This document shows positions 27,068-39,736 of a stretch of DNA of 46,149 bases, piece after piece. The number at the start of each line of letters is the position of its first letter. Within the stretch, counting starts at the first letter, position 1. Below the pieces are notes generated by a model. The model was given only the letters and a program-made list of their open reading frames with translations. It had not been told where the DNA came from and searched no databases. This stretch comes from Armatimonadota bacterium (GTDB lineage Bacteria > Sysuimicrobiota > Sysuimicrobiia > Sysuimicrobiales > Humicultoraceae): positions 21,343-67,491 of the forward strand of contig JAVHLY010000016.1 in the NCBI GenBank assembly GCA_031081585.1. Direction: 5' to 3'. The position numbers and the translations under genes are program-made.

Positions 27068-27406
27068 ATGGCGAAGCCGACGCACGTCACGGAGGAGACC
27101 TTCGAGCGCGAGGTGGTCCAGGCCGACCTGCCGGTCCTGGTGGACTTCTGGGCGGAGTGGTGCGGCCCGTGCCGGATGATCGCTCCCATCGTCGAGGAGT
27201 TCGCCAGGGAGTACGAGGGGCGCATGAAGGTCGCCAAGGTGGACGTGGACACCAACCAGGGGCTGGCCATGCGCTTCAACATCATGAGCATCCCCACCCT
27301 CGGGCTCTTCAAGGGCGGGCAGCTGGTCGAGCGAATCGTCGGGTACATGCCGAAGGCGGAGCTCAAGCGGCGGGTGGACGCCGCGCTCGCGGCGAGCGTG
27401 CGCTGA
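27068..27406 (+). CDS. trxA: Thioredoxin
   Basis: 112 aa. The active site is WCGPC with C32 and C35 in [16 protein letters not shown]. The cis-Pro loop is [11 protein letters not shown] and [16 protein letters not shown] is typical. Cytoplasmic disulfide reductant, kept reduced by TrxB whose gene converges on it 48 bp downstream. ATG at 27068 chosen because the family starts there and GAGGGA lies just upstream; the frame is open 16 codons further. Confidence 0.96.
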   Translation: MAKPTHVTEETFEREVVQADLPVLVDFWAEWCGPCRMIAPIVEEFAREYEGRMKVAKVDVDTNQGLAMRFNIMSIPTLGLFKGGQLVERIVGYMPKAELKRRVDAALAASVR

Positions 27407-27454
27407 CCGGCCAGGCCCCGAGCGGCCGACCGCACAGGCCCCGCCGGGCCCGGG

Positions 27455-28447
27455 TCAGGAGGGTCGCGGGGAGGGGGTTTCGGCCACCGAGCGCGGCTCC
27501 CAGTGCTCCTCGGGGGTGAGCGCCTCCGCCCCCTGCAGCCAGCGCTCCGCCTCCATCGCCGCCATGCACCCGAAGCCGGCGGCGGTGACCGCCTGGCGGT
27601 AGGTGTGGTCATGGACGTCGCCGGCGGCGAAGACGCCCTCCCGGCTCGTGCGCGTCCCCCGGACGACGAGGTAGCCCTGCGGGGTCATCTCCAGCTGCCC
27701 CTGGAAGAGGCGGGTGTTCGGGACGTGGCCGATGGCGATGAAGACGCCGTCGGTCCGGAGCACGCTCTCCTCCCCCGTCTGGCGGTCCCGCACCCGGACA
27801 CCCGTCACCTTCTCGTCGCCCAGGACCTCCACCACCTCGCTGTTCCAACGGAAGCCGATCTTGGGGTGGCGCCGGGCCCGCTCCTGCATGATCGCGCTGG
27901 CCCGCAGCCGGTCGCGGCGGTGGATCACCGTGACGGAGCGCGCCAGGTTGGCCAGGTAGAGAGCCTCCTCCATCGCCGTGTCCCCGCCGCCTACGACGAC
28001 CACGTCCTGGTTGCGGAAGAAGAAGCCGTCGCAGGTGGCGCAGGTGGAGACCCCCCGCCCCAGCAGGCGCTGCTCCGAGGGCAGTCCCAGCATGCGCGGC
28101 GAGGCTCCGGTGGCAATGATGAGGGCGGCGGCCAGCACCTCCTCGCCGCTGGCCGTGCGGATGCGGAAGGGCCGGCGCGACAGGTCCACCGCCTCCGCGT
28201 CCTCCGAGCGGAACTCCGCCCCCACGCGCTCGGCCTGCAGGCGCATGGCCTGCATGAGGTCCGGGCCCATGATCCCGTCGGGGAAGCCGGGGTAGTTCTC
28301 CACCAGGGTGGTGAGCATGAGCTGGCCGCCCGCCTCGCTCCCCTCGATGACCAGCGGCGCCAGGTTCGCCCGGGCGGCGTAGATGGCCGCCGTCAGCCCG
28401 GCGGGGCCGCCCCCCAGGATCACCACGCGCCGCACCCGCCCCTCCAT
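27455..28447 (-). CDS. trxB: Thioredoxin reductase (NADPH)
   Basis: 330 aa FAD/NADPH disulfide reductase. FAD site [19 protein letters not shown], redox pair C136-x-x-C139 in [16 protein letters not shown] site [17 protein letters not shown] followed by HRRDRLRAS, and C-terminal FAD motif [21 protein letters not shown]. Reduces the thioredoxin encoded tail-to-tail with it. ATG at 28447; a GTG four codons later, preceded by GGAGGGGCGG, is an alternative start. It is the only leftward gene in the right arm. Confidence 0.95.
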   Translation of the reverse strand: MEGRVRRVVILGGGPAGLTAAIYAARANLAPLVIEGSEAGGQLMLTTLVENYPGFPDGIMGPDLMQAMRLQAERVGAEFRSEDAEAVDLSRRPFRIRTASGEEVLAAALIIATGASPRMLGLPSEQRLLGRGVSTCATCDGFFFRNQDVVVVGGGDTAMEEALYLANLARSVTVIHRRDRLRASAIMQERARRHPKIGFRWNSEVVEVLGDEKVTGVRVRDRQTGEESVLRTDGVFIAIGHVPNTRLFQGQLEMTPQGYLVVRGTRTSREGVFAAGDVHDHTYRQAVTAAGFGCMAAMEAERWLQGAEALTPEEHWEPRSVAETPSPRPS

Positions 28448-28525
28448 TCCCGATTCGATGCCCTCCTCGTCACGCCTGGACAGCGTTGGCCTGGACGACG
28501 TGACACCGTGAGCCTACCCGAAACC

Positions 28526-28669
28526 CGGGCGCGGGGAAATGGCCGCGGGCGCCGGCGCCGGACAGGCGAGGGCCGCGGCGACACCGACCGGCCCGGGCGG
28601 GGCGCTGCCGTCGTCCGGCCGCATCACGCCCTCAAACGCCGGACGGCACGGGGCCATTCCCCGGGCCCG
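28526..28669. repeat. Nested inverted repeats in the trxB-hspR divergent gap
   Basis: Outer arms: CGGGCGCGGGGAAATGGCC (28526-28544) against GGCCATTCCCCGGGCCCG (28652-28669), nearly complementary with one indel and one mismatch. Inner arms: TGCCGTCGTCCGG (28606-28618) against CCGGACGGCA (28639-28648) with a 3-nt bulge. It could be a structured 5' leader of trxB (minus strand) or a DNA element. The remainder of the 354-bp gap holds the hspR control region and no gene I can support. Confidence 0.45.
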
Positions 28670-28734
28670 TCGTCGTGGCCAGGGCGCGGCAGGTGGTGCA
28701 GGCGTGGTGCAGGGCGCCGCGCCCCGGTCCGGAA

Positions 28735-28787
28735 TTGACAATATTATTGTCAGATCCCTTGACAATGGCGCTGACAGTGGGTAGGTA
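28735..28787 (+). promoter_or_regulatory. hspR operon control region with AT-rich palindrome and TTGACA repeats
   Basis: TGACAATA-T-TATTGTCA (28736-28752) is a perfect 17-bp palindrome in an otherwise very GC-rich setting. TTGACA occurs at 28735-28740 and 28759-28764 and CTGACA at 28771-28776, 24 and 12 bp apart. The second TTGACA can act as a -35, but the -10 17 bp on (TAGGTA) is poor. The palindrome is not the canonical HAIR sequence (CTTGAGT-N7-ACTCAAG) but has its layout, so HspR is the likely binder. Confidence 0.6.
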
Positions 28788-28801
28788 AGGGGTATGGAGG
28801 T

Positions 28802-29167
28802 ATGGGGCTGGGCACCACGCTCAGGAAGGCGAGGGCGGGAGGCATGAGGAGTCGGCGGGAGGACACGCCCCTCTACCTCATCAGCATCGCCGCCGACCTG
28901 GCGGGGCTCCACCCCCGGACGCTGCGGATCTACGAGGAGAAGGGCCTGCTGGCCCCCCGGCGGCGGAACCGCATCCGCCTCTACTCCGACCGGGACATCG
29001 AGCGGGTGCGGCTGATCCGCCACCTGACCCAGGAACTCGGGGTAAACCTGGCCGGGGTGAAGCTCCTCCTCGAGGTCTACGACCGGGAGGAAGCGGGCCG
29101 CAGCGGGGACGTGACCTGGATCTTCAGCCGGCGCAGCGTGCGCGTGCGCCGGAGCGGCGAGCGGTGA
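28802..29167 (+). CDS. hspR: MerR-family heat-shock repressor HspR
   Basis: 121 aa. MerR-type winged helix with the HspR sequence LYLISIAADLAGLHPRTLRIYEEKGLL, RRRNRIRLYSDRDIERVRLIRHLTQELGVNLAGVKLLLEV. HspR represses dnaK and clpB operons with DnaK as co-repressor in Actinobacteria and Deinococcus. The tail (WIFSRRSVRVRRSG) is basic. First gene of hspR-hsp20-dnaK-grpE-dnaJ-clpB; in actinomycetes hspR is usually last (dnaK-grpE-dnaJ-hspR). The ATG at 28844, next to the conserved start, is an alternative to 28802. Confidence 0.9.
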   Translation: MGLGTTLRKARAGGMRSRREDTPLYLISIAADLAGLHPRTLRIYEEKGLLAPRRRNRIRLYSDRDIERVRLIRHLTQELGVNLAGVKLLLEVYDREEAGRSGDVTWIFSRRSVRVRRSGER

Positions 29168-29211
29168 GTGGCTGAGGACGCGGACGCGAAGGGCGAAGGG
29201 AGGGAGGAGCG

Positions 29212-29658
29212 GTGAGCATCCGGCGGTGGGACCCGTTCGATGAGCTGGCCTCGCTCCGGGAGTCGATGGAGCGGGTCTTCGACGAGTTCTTCACCTCCCG
29301 GCGGACGGAGCGGCGCGGAGTCCCGGCGGTCTGGGAGCCGGCGGCCGAGCTGTTCGAGACCGACAGCGAGGTCGTCTTCCGCGCCGAGATGCCCGGCATC
29401 GATCCGAAGAGCGTCGACGTGACGGTCTCGGAGGACGCGCTGACGGTGCGGGGCGAGGCGCGCGCCGAGGAGGAGCAGAAGGGCCGCAACTACTACCGCC
29501 GCGAGCTGCGCTACGGTTCGTACCAGCGGACGGTGGCGCTGCCGACGGCGGTCCAGGCGGACCAGGCCCGGGCGGCCTACCGGAACGGCATCCTGGAGGT
29601 CCGCCTCCCCAAGGCGGAGCGGGCCCGGGCCAAGTCGATCAAGGTGGAGGTCGAGTAA
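29212..29658 (+). CDS. Small heat-shock protein (Hsp20/alpha-crystallin)
   Basis: 148 aa. Starts [20 protein letters not shown], the typical N-arm. The alpha-crystallin domain spans about residues 42-138, with [20 protein letters not shown] and the closing motif [14 protein letters not shown] (A-x-x-x-N-G-I/V-L). It lacks an obvious C-terminal IxI motif unless KSIKVEVE serves. Holds unfolded proteins for DnaK-ClpB. GTG start with a GGGAGGGAGGAG ribosome-binding site; 2 bp before dnaK. Confidence 0.93.
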   Translation: MSIRRWDPFDELASLRESMERVFDEFFTSRRTERRGVPAVWEPAAELFETDSEVVFRAEMPGIDPKSVDVTVSEDALTVRGEARAEEEQKGRNYYRRELRYGSYQRTVALPTAVQADQARAAYRNGILEVRLPKAERARAKSIKVEVE

Positions 29659-29660
29659 CC

Positions 29661-31559
<1,899 letters not shown>

Positions 31560-31574
31560 GGAGCGGGGGCGACG

Positions 31575-32216
31575 ATGACGGAGGAGCGCAAGGCGCCCGA
31601 GGAGCTGGCACCACCCAGCGAGCCCCGCGACGAGGTGGCCGCACCGGAGGCGCCGGTGGAGGGGCCGCGGGAGGGCGCGGTCGCCTCACCTGAGGCGACC
31701 ATCGAGCAGCTGCGCGCCGAGGTGGAGCGCTACCGCGAGGAGGCGGACCACCACTGGCAGCAGTTCCTCCACGCGGCCGCCGACCTGGAGAACTACAAGA
31801 AGCAGGCGGCGCGGGCGCGGGAGGAGGCGGTGGCGCGGGCGCGGCGCGAGCTGCTGGCCGTGATCCTGGGAGCGGTGGACAACCTGGAGCGGGCCCGCGC
31901 CTACGCCCGAGAGGCGGCGGTGCGGGCGGCGTCGCCTGAGGGGGACGTCACCGCGGCCCTGGCCGGCCTGCAGGAGGGGCTGGAGATCACCCACCGGCAG
32001 ATCCTCGAGCTCCTGGAGCGGTTCGGGGTGCGGCCGTTTGCGGCCGTCGGCCGGCCCTTCGACCCGCGCCTCCACGAGGCCATCGAGGCCGTGCCGCCCG
32101 ACGAGGCCCATCCTGCCGGCACGGTGGTCGAGGAGGTGGAGCGCGGGTACCTGATCGGGGAGGACGTGCTGCGCCCCGCGCGGGTCCGGGTGGCCCGCGC
32201 GGGCGACGGCGCCTGA
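31575..32216 (+). CDS. grpE: Nucleotide exchange factor GrpE
   Basis: 213 aa. The N-terminal 45 residues are acidic/Pro-rich. Coiled coil with DHHWQQFLHAAADLENYKKQ; then LAVILGAVDNLERA and the C-terminal beta-wing with ERFGVRPFAAVGRPFDPRLHEAI and VVEEVERGYLIGEDVLRPARVRV, the GrpE signature. Exchanges ADP on DnaK. Good RBS (GGAGCGGGGGCG); 15 bp after dnaK. Confidence 0.95.
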   Translation: MTEERKAPEELAPPSEPRDEVAAPEAPVEGPREGAVASPEATIEQLRAEVERYREEADHHWQQFLHAAADLENYKKQAARAREEAVARARRELLAVILGAVDNLERARAYAREAAVRAASPEGDVTAALAGLQEGLEITHRQILELLERFGVRPFAAVGRPFDPRLHEAIEAVPPDEAHPAGTVVEEVERGYLIGEDVLRPARVRVARAGDGA

Positions 32217-32279
32217 TCGGGCGCCGCGGCGCCGGGACGGGGCGGCACGGCGGCGGGGAGCACGTCGGGGCGGGCGGAG

Positions 32280-33248
32280 ATGGAGTTCAAGGACTACTAC
32301 AAGATCCTGGGCGTCGAGCGGACCGCCGACCAGAAGACGATCAGCCAGGCGTTCCGCCGCCTGGCCGCCCAGTACCACCCCGACGTGAACAAGAGCCGGG
32401 GGGCGGAGGAGCGCTTCAAGGAGATCAACGAAGCCTACCAGGTCCTCCACGACCCGGAGAAGCGGGCCCGCTACGACCAGATCTACGACGCCTACCAGCG
32501 CGGCGGAGTCCCCTGGGAGCAGTTGTTCCGCGGCGCCTACCAGCAGGCGCCCGGCGGCTACACGGTCACCTTCGGGGACCTGGGCGACCTGGAGGACCTG
32601 CTGGGCGGGGGCTTCAGCGAGTTCTTCCAGCAGTTCTTCGGGGGGCTGGGTGCGCGCCCGGGCCGCCGCCGCGCGGGGCGCCGGCCCTCCGCCGTGGAGG
32701 AGGTGCTGCGCGGGGCGGAGGCGCGGCCGCAGGCGAGCGCGGAGTTGGAGCTCACCCTGGAGGAGGCCTTCCGGGGCGTGCGCAAGCCGGTGACGCTGCA
32801 GGTGGACGGGACCACCCGCCGCCTCGACGTCACCGTGCCCCCGGGGGTGCGCGACGGGCAGCGCCTGCGCCTCGGCGGCGCGCTCGACGGCGGCGACCTC
32901 TACCTGACCATCCGCATCCGCCCGCACCCGGTCTTCACCCGGCAGGGTGACGACCTGCTGGTGGAGGTGCCGGTCTCGCTCCCCGACGCGCTGCTGGGGG
33001 CGGAGGTCGAGGTCCCCACACTGGAGGGGCCGGTGCGCATGCAGATCCCGCCCGAGACGCAGAACGGGCGGACCTTCCGCCTGCGCGGGCTGGGGATGCC
33101 CCGGGCCGGTGGCGGACGGGGCGACCAGTTCGTGCGCGTGCGGGTGGTGCTGCCGGAGCGGCTCACCGAGGAAGAGCGGCGGTTCTTCGAGGAGATGCGG
33201 CGGCGCCGCGCGGGCGGCGGGCGCGCCCGGGCCGCCGGCAAGGTCTAG
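32280..33248 (+). CDS. DnaJ-family co-chaperone, class B (CbpA-like)
   Basis: 322 aa. J domain at residues 4-68 ([17 protein letters not shown]) with the HPD tripeptide at 33-35. A Gly/Phe-containing linker ([20 protein letters not shown]) follows, then two C-terminal substrate domains ending in a dimerisation region. There is no CxxCxGxG zinc finger, so it is the class-B type rather than classical DnaJ; it is still the operon's only J protein. It stimulates DnaK ATPase and delivers substrates. 63 bp after grpE. Confidence 0.93.
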   Translation: MEFKDYYKILGVERTADQKTISQAFRRLAAQYHPDVNKSRGAEERFKEINEAYQVLHDPEKRARYDQIYDAYQRGGVPWEQLFRGAYQQAPGGYTVTFGDLGDLEDLLGGGFSEFFQQFFGGLGARPGRRRAGRRPSAVEEVLRGAEARPQASAELELTLEEAFRGVRKPVTLQVDGTTRRLDVTVPPGVRDGQRLRLGGALDGGDLYLTIRIRPHPVFTRQGDDLLVEVPVSLPDALLGAEVEVPTLEGPVRMQIPPETQNGRTFRLRGLGMPRAGGGRGDQFVRVRVVLPERLTEEERRFFEEMRRRRAGGGRARAAGKV

Positions 33249-33298
33249 GCGCGGGGCGGCGGAGCTGCACGAGCCCAGGGGCAGGGAGGGTTTCGGTC

Positions 33299-35929
<2,631 letters not shown>

Positions 35930-36045
35930 GGGATCCCCGGCGGCCTCCGGGCGGCCTCTGGTAGGATGATCTCGACGCCCGCGGCGCGCGCCGACGCCGC
36001 GACGCGTCGGCCGCGACGCAGCCCAACGACCGGGAGGCACGCCGG

Positions 36046-37545
36046 GTGCTCGAGGTCACCGTCTTCACCAGCGGGGCGGTCCTGCTGGTCCTGGAGATCG
36101 TCGCCAGCCGCGTGCTGGCGCCGTTCTTCGGCAACTCCGTCTACGTCTGGGGGAGCCTGATCGGGGTCTTCCTGGCCGGGCTGACCCTCGGCTACTTCGT
36201 CGGGGGCCGGGTCGCCGACCGCTGGCCCTCGCCGGTGCTCTTCAGCGCGCTGGTCTTCCTGGCCGGCGCGCTGACCTTCCCCATCCCCTACGTGGCGCGC
36301 CCGCTGCTCGGGGCCCTGGTCCTGGCCGGATTCGGCCCCCGTGCCGGCTCGCTGCTGGCCGCCGCCCTCCTCTTCCTCCTGCCGAGCGTGGTCATGGGCA
36401 CGGTCTCGCCCTTCGCCGTGCGCCTGCGGGCCCGCAGCGTCCTCACCGTCGGCAACGTCGCCGGCGTCCTCTACGCCCTCTCCACGCTGGGCAGCATCCT
36501 GGGGACGCTGCTGGCCGCCTTCGTCCTCATCAACGCCTTCGGCGTGCGCGCGATCATCCACGGGCTGGGGATTATCCTCATGCTGCTGGCGGTGGCGGGG
36601 CTCCTCACGGCCCGGCGCGCGGTGGCGGCGGCCGCCACCGGCGGGCTGGCGGTGGCCCTGGTGGCCGGCGGGGTGGCGGCTGGTCCGGTGCACGCGCCGG
36701 ACGGGGTGGTCTTCCAGCGCGACACCGTCTACCACCAGATCACCGTCTCCGACGAGGGGCGGGTCCGCTACCTGAAGCTCGACAACTACTGGCAGAGCGG
36801 CCTCGACCTGGACGACCCGCACCGCACCGTCTTCGCCTACAGCGACTACATGCACGCGCCGCTCCTGCTCGTCCCGCGGCCGGAGCGGGTGGCGCTCATC
36901 GGGCTCGGCGGCGGCACCGTGCCGCGCCGGTTCGTCGAGGACTACCCGCAGGTGCAGGTGGACGTGGCCGAGCTCGACCCGGAGGTGGTCGCCGCCGCCT
37001 ACCGGTACTTCGACCTGCCGCGCACCCCGCGGCTGCGCGTCATCGCGCAGGACGGCCGCCTCTTCCTCTTCACCACCCCGACGCGCTACGACCTCATCCT
37101 CCTGGACGCCTACCTGATCGACACCATCCCCTTCCACCTGGCCACGCGGGAGTTCTTCGAGCTCGTCGCCGCGCGCCTGCGGCCGGGCGGGGTGGCGGCC
37201 AGCAACGTCATCGGCGCCCTGGACGGCCCCGACAGCCGCCTCTTCCGCGCCATCTACAGGACCTTCCGCACCGTCTTCCCCACGGTCTACGTCTTCCCGG
37301 TCGGGTGGCACGCCTACGGCAGCGCGGCGTCGGTGCGGAACATCATCATCGTCGGTACCCACGGGGCGCCGCTCGACGCCGCGGCGCTGCGCGCGCGGGG
37401 GGCGGCCCTGGCGGGGACGGTGGTGCGGGTGCCGGGCTTCCCCGACGTGGTGGCCAGCCTCTACCCGCACCCCGTCCGCACCGAGGACGTGCCGCTCCTC
37501 ACCGACGACCACGCCCCGGTGGACGCGCTGATCCCGCGGCGGTGA
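36046..37545 (+). CDS. Membrane protein fused to a spermidine-synthase-like domain
   Basis: 499 aa. About seven hydrophobic helices in residues 5-215 (e.g. GAVLLVLEIVASRVLAPFFG and FLAGLTLGYFVGGRVADRW) resemble the transporter-like part of fused polyamine synthases. Residues about 225-490 are a Rossmann methyltransferase fold: ERVALIGLGGGTVPRRFVED, VDVAELDPEVVAAAYRYF, and DLILLDAYLID. The usual GGG-G motif is present. The second motif is DAYLID rather than the DSTDP of true spermidine synthases, so polyamine chemistry is unproven. GTG start; TAGGAT at 35962-35967 might be a -10. Confidence 0.8.
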   Translation: MLEVTVFTSGAVLLVLEIVASRVLAPFFGNSVYVWGSLIGVFLAGLTLGYFVGGRVADRWPSPVLFSALVFLAGALTFPIPYVARPLLGALVLAGFGPRAGSLLAAALLFLLPSVVMGTVSPFAVRLRARSVLTVGNVAGVLYALSTLGSILGTLLAAFVLINAFGVRAIIHGLGIILMLLAVAGLLTARRAVAAAATGGLAVALVAGGVAAGPVHAPDGVVFQRDTVYHQITVSDEGRVRYLKLDNYWQSGLDLDDPHRTVFAYSDYMHAPLLLVPRPERVALIGLGGGTVPRRFVEDYPQVQVDVAELDPEVVAAAYRYFDLPRTPRLRVIAQDGRLFLFTTPTRYDLILLDAYLIDTIPFHLATREFFELVAARLRPGGVAASNVIGALDGPDSRLFRAIYRTFRTVFPTVYVFPVGWHAYGSAASVRNIIIVGTHGAPLDAAALRARGAALAGTVVRVPGFPDVVASLYPHPVRTEDVPLLTDDHAPVDALIPRR

Positions 37546-37552
37546 GCGGGCG

Positions 37553-37762
37553 GTGGCCATCCTCAAGCTCTACGAGGGGGACGTCGTCCGCACCCGCAGG
37601 CCGCACCCCTGCGGCAGCGACACCTGGCAGGTGGTCCGGCTGGGGGCCGACGTGCGCATCACCTGCACGGGGTGCGGGCGCAGCGTGCTGGTGCCGCGGG
37701 TGAAGCTGGAGCGGCGCATCCGGCAGTTCGTCCGCCGCGGTCCGGGCTACCGCCCCGACTAG
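37553..37762 (+). CDS. DUF951-family protein
   Basis: 69 aa. Matches the family pattern closely: LYEGDVVRTRRPHPCGSDTW, LGADVRITCTGCGRSV, then PRVKLERRI. The HPCG...CTGCG arrangement gives three conserved cysteines. Function unknown; the gene lies directly upstream of ychF in many Bacillota (yyzM-yyaF in Bacillus), as here with a gap of 3 bp. GTG start 7 bp after the previous gene. Confidence 0.9.
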   Translation: MAILKLYEGDVVRTRRPHPCGSDTWQVVRLGADVRITCTGCGRSVLVPRVKLERRIRQFVRRGPGYRPD

Positions 37763-37765
37763 CCG

Positions 37766-38854
37766 GTGGCCCTCCGGGCGGGGCTGGTCGGGTTGCCCAA
37801 CGCGGGAAAGTCCACGCTGCTGAACGCGCTCTCCCAGGCCCGCGCGGCCACCGCTCCCTACCCCTTCACGACCATCGACCCCAACCGCGGGGTGGCCTCC
37901 GTCCCGGATCCGCGTCTGGAGGCGCTCGCCCGGGTCCTCCGTCCGGCGCGGGTCGTCCCCGCCACCGTCGAGGTCGTCGACATCGCCGGGCTCGTACGTG
38001 GCGCCTCGCGGGGCGAGGGGCTTGGCAACCAGTTCCTGGCCCACGTGCGCGAGGCGGACGTCCTCCTGCACGTCGTGCGCCTCTTCGCCGCGCCCGAGGT
38101 GGCGCACGTAGAGGGGGCGATCGACCCGGTGCGGGACGCCGAGATCGTCGAGGCGGAGCTGCTCCTGGCCGACCTAGCCCAGGTGGAGCGGCTGCGGGAG
38201 CGCGCCGGCCCGCGGGCGCGCAGCGGCGATGTGGCCGCACGGGCGGAGGTGGAGGTGCTCGACCGCCTGAGGGAGGCGCTGGCCCGGGGGATCCCGGCGC
38301 GCCACGCGCTGGAGGGGGAGGAGCTGGCCCGTCTGGCCCCCTGGCGCCTCCTCACCGCCAAGCCGGTGCTCGTCGTGGCGAACGTGGACGGGGCGGCCTC
38401 GAGCGCGGCCCTCGAGGGGCTGCAGCGTCACGCCGAGGCACAGGGGGCGCGCCTCGTTGCCCTGGACGCCCGCCTGGAGGCCGACCTGGCCGAGCTCCCC
38501 GCGGAGGAGGCGGCGGAGTTCCGCCGTGCCCTGGGCGTCGACGAGAACGCCTCCGGCGTCGGCCGCCTGCTGCGGGCGACCTACGAGCTGCTGGAGCTCA
38601 TCACCTTCTTCACCGTCCTCTCCCAGGAGGTGCGGGCCTGGCCGCTGCGCCGGGGCGCCACGGCGCTCGAGGCGGCGGGGCGGATCCACACGGACATGGC
38701 ACGGGGGTTCATCCGGGCCGAGGTGGTGCCCTGGGAGGGGCTCGTGGCGGCGGGCAGCCTCGAGGCGGCGCGGGAGCGGGGGCTCCTCCGCGCGGAGGGG
38801 CGGGGATACGTGGTGCAGGACGGCGACATCCTCACGATCCGGTTCGCCGTATAG
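37766..38854 (+). CDS. ychF: Redox-regulated/ribosome-associated GTPase-ATPase YchF (Obg family)
   Basis: 362 aa. G1 [17 protein letters not shown], switch region [11 protein letters not shown]3 [22 protein letters not shown]. The G4 region has ANVDG where GTPases have NKxD, consistent with YchF's preference for ATP. The TGS domain at the C-terminus includes [38 protein letters not shown] and [13 protein letters not shown]. Binds the 70S ribosome. GTG start, 3 bp after DUF951. Confidence 0.95.
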   Translation: MALRAGLVGLPNAGKSTLLNALSQARAATAPYPFTTIDPNRGVASVPDPRLEALARVLRPARVVPATVEVVDIAGLVRGASRGEGLGNQFLAHVREADVLLHVVRLFAAPEVAHVEGAIDPVRDAEIVEAELLLADLAQVERLRERAGPRARSGDVAARAEVEVLDRLREALARGIPARHALEGEELARLAPWRLLTAKPVLVVANVDGAASSAALEGLQRHAEAQGARLVALDARLEADLAELPAEEAAEFRRALGVDENASGVGRLLRATYELLELITFFTVLSQEVRAWPLRRGATALEAAGRIHTDMARGFIRAEVVPWEGLVAAGSLEAARERGLLRAEGRGYVVQDGDILTIRFAV

Positions 38855-38868
38855 GAGGAGATCTGCCC

Positions 38869-38883
38869 GGTTTGCGCGAAACC
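38869..38883. promoter_or_regulatory. Candidate operator upstream of the GntR regulator
   Basis: GGTTTGCGCGAAACC has matching 5-bp arms (GGTTT/AAACC) around GCGCG. It is 31 bp before the regulator's start codon. A direct repeat CATGCCG (38898-38904, 38914-38920) lies beside it, the second copy covering the start codon. An autoregulatory site is likely but unproven. Confidence 0.4.
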
Positions 38884-38914
38884 TACCCGACAGCCATCAT
38901 GCCGACATCCTGAC

Positions 38915-39733
38915 ATGCCGTCATTGCCGGGCTCAACCCGCCTCAAACCCGACCGCCCCGCTGTGGGCTGGACGCCCCGGCCCGTCTCCGCCCAGCCCCT
39001 CAGCCTCGTCCCCAAGTACCACCAGGTGCGCGCGGACATCGAGCGGCAGATCGCCGCGGGGACCCTGGCCCCGGGGACGTTGCTGCCCCCCGAGCGGGAC
39101 CTGATGCGGGCGTACGGGGTGAGCCGGATCACGTTGCGGGAGGCGCTGCGCCCGCTCCTGCTCCAGGGGACGCTCGTCTCGGTGCGGGGACGCGGCATCA
39201 TGGTGGCCCAGCCCACCATCCGCCAGGCCGGGGACGTGCTGGTCTCCTTTACCGACGTGCTGCGCTCCCAGGGGCTGGAACCCGGCATCGGGCAGGTGGA
39301 GATCACGGTGGAGCCGGCGCCTCCCGAGGTGGCCGCCGGGCTGCGCCTGCCGCCGGCGACCCCCGTCGCCCGGGTGGCCAGGGTGCGCACCGCAGGGGGT
39401 CGGCCGGTCAACTACAGCGTCTCGCACCTACCGGCCTCGGCGGTCCCTGGGCTCGAGGTCGCCCGGCTGGCAGCGGTGGGATCGCTCTACCACCTCCTCC
39501 GCCAGGACTACGGCCTGGAGGTCGCCCGGGCCGAGGACGAGATGTGGGCCCGGGGGGCCACGCGGCGGGAGGCGGCCTTGCTGGGCATCCGCGCCCGCGC
39601 TCCCGTCCTCATCCTGCGGCGCCTGGCCCTGCTCAGGAACGGCGAGCCCATCGAGCACGGGATCTCGGTGATCCGCTCCGACATCTACCGGTACGGGGTC
39701 CGGCTGGCGGCGCCGCCGGTCGGCGGAGGCTAG
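38915..39733 (+). CDS. GntR-family transcriptional regulator, HutC/UTRA type
   Basis: 272 aa. Winged helix at about residues 30-100: LVPKYHQVRADIERQIAAG, PPERDLMRAYGVSRITLREAL, and QGTLVSVRGRGIMVAQP. The UTRA effector domain at about 120-265 has VARVRTAGGRPVNYSVSHLP, RAPVLILRRLALLRNGEPIEHGI and the closing YRYGV. UTRA domains bind sugar phosphates or other small metabolites, so it probably controls the downstream catabolic genes. ATG at 38915 lacks a ribosome-binding site; translation may be leaderless. Its stop is 3 bp before the next gene. Confidence 0.9.
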   Translation: MPSLPGSTRLKPDRPAVGWTPRPVSAQPLSLVPKYHQVRADIERQIAAGTLAPGTLLPPERDLMRAYGVSRITLREALRPLLLQGTLVSVRGRGIMVAQPTIRQAGDVLVSFTDVLRSQGLEPGIGQVEITVEPAPPEVAAGLRLPPATPVARVARVRTAGGRPVNYSVSHLPASAVPGLEVARLAAVGSLYHLLRQDYGLEVARAEDEMWARGATRREAALLGIRARAPVLILRRLALLRNGEPIEHGISVIRSDIYRYGVRLAAPPVGGG

Positions 39734-39736
39734 ACG

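Noticed and set aside
28670-28801. CIRCE element (HrcA operator) before the chaperone genes
   Set aside because: No TTAGCACTC-N9-GAGTGCTAA sequence; the palindrome here is different and the first gene encodes HspR.
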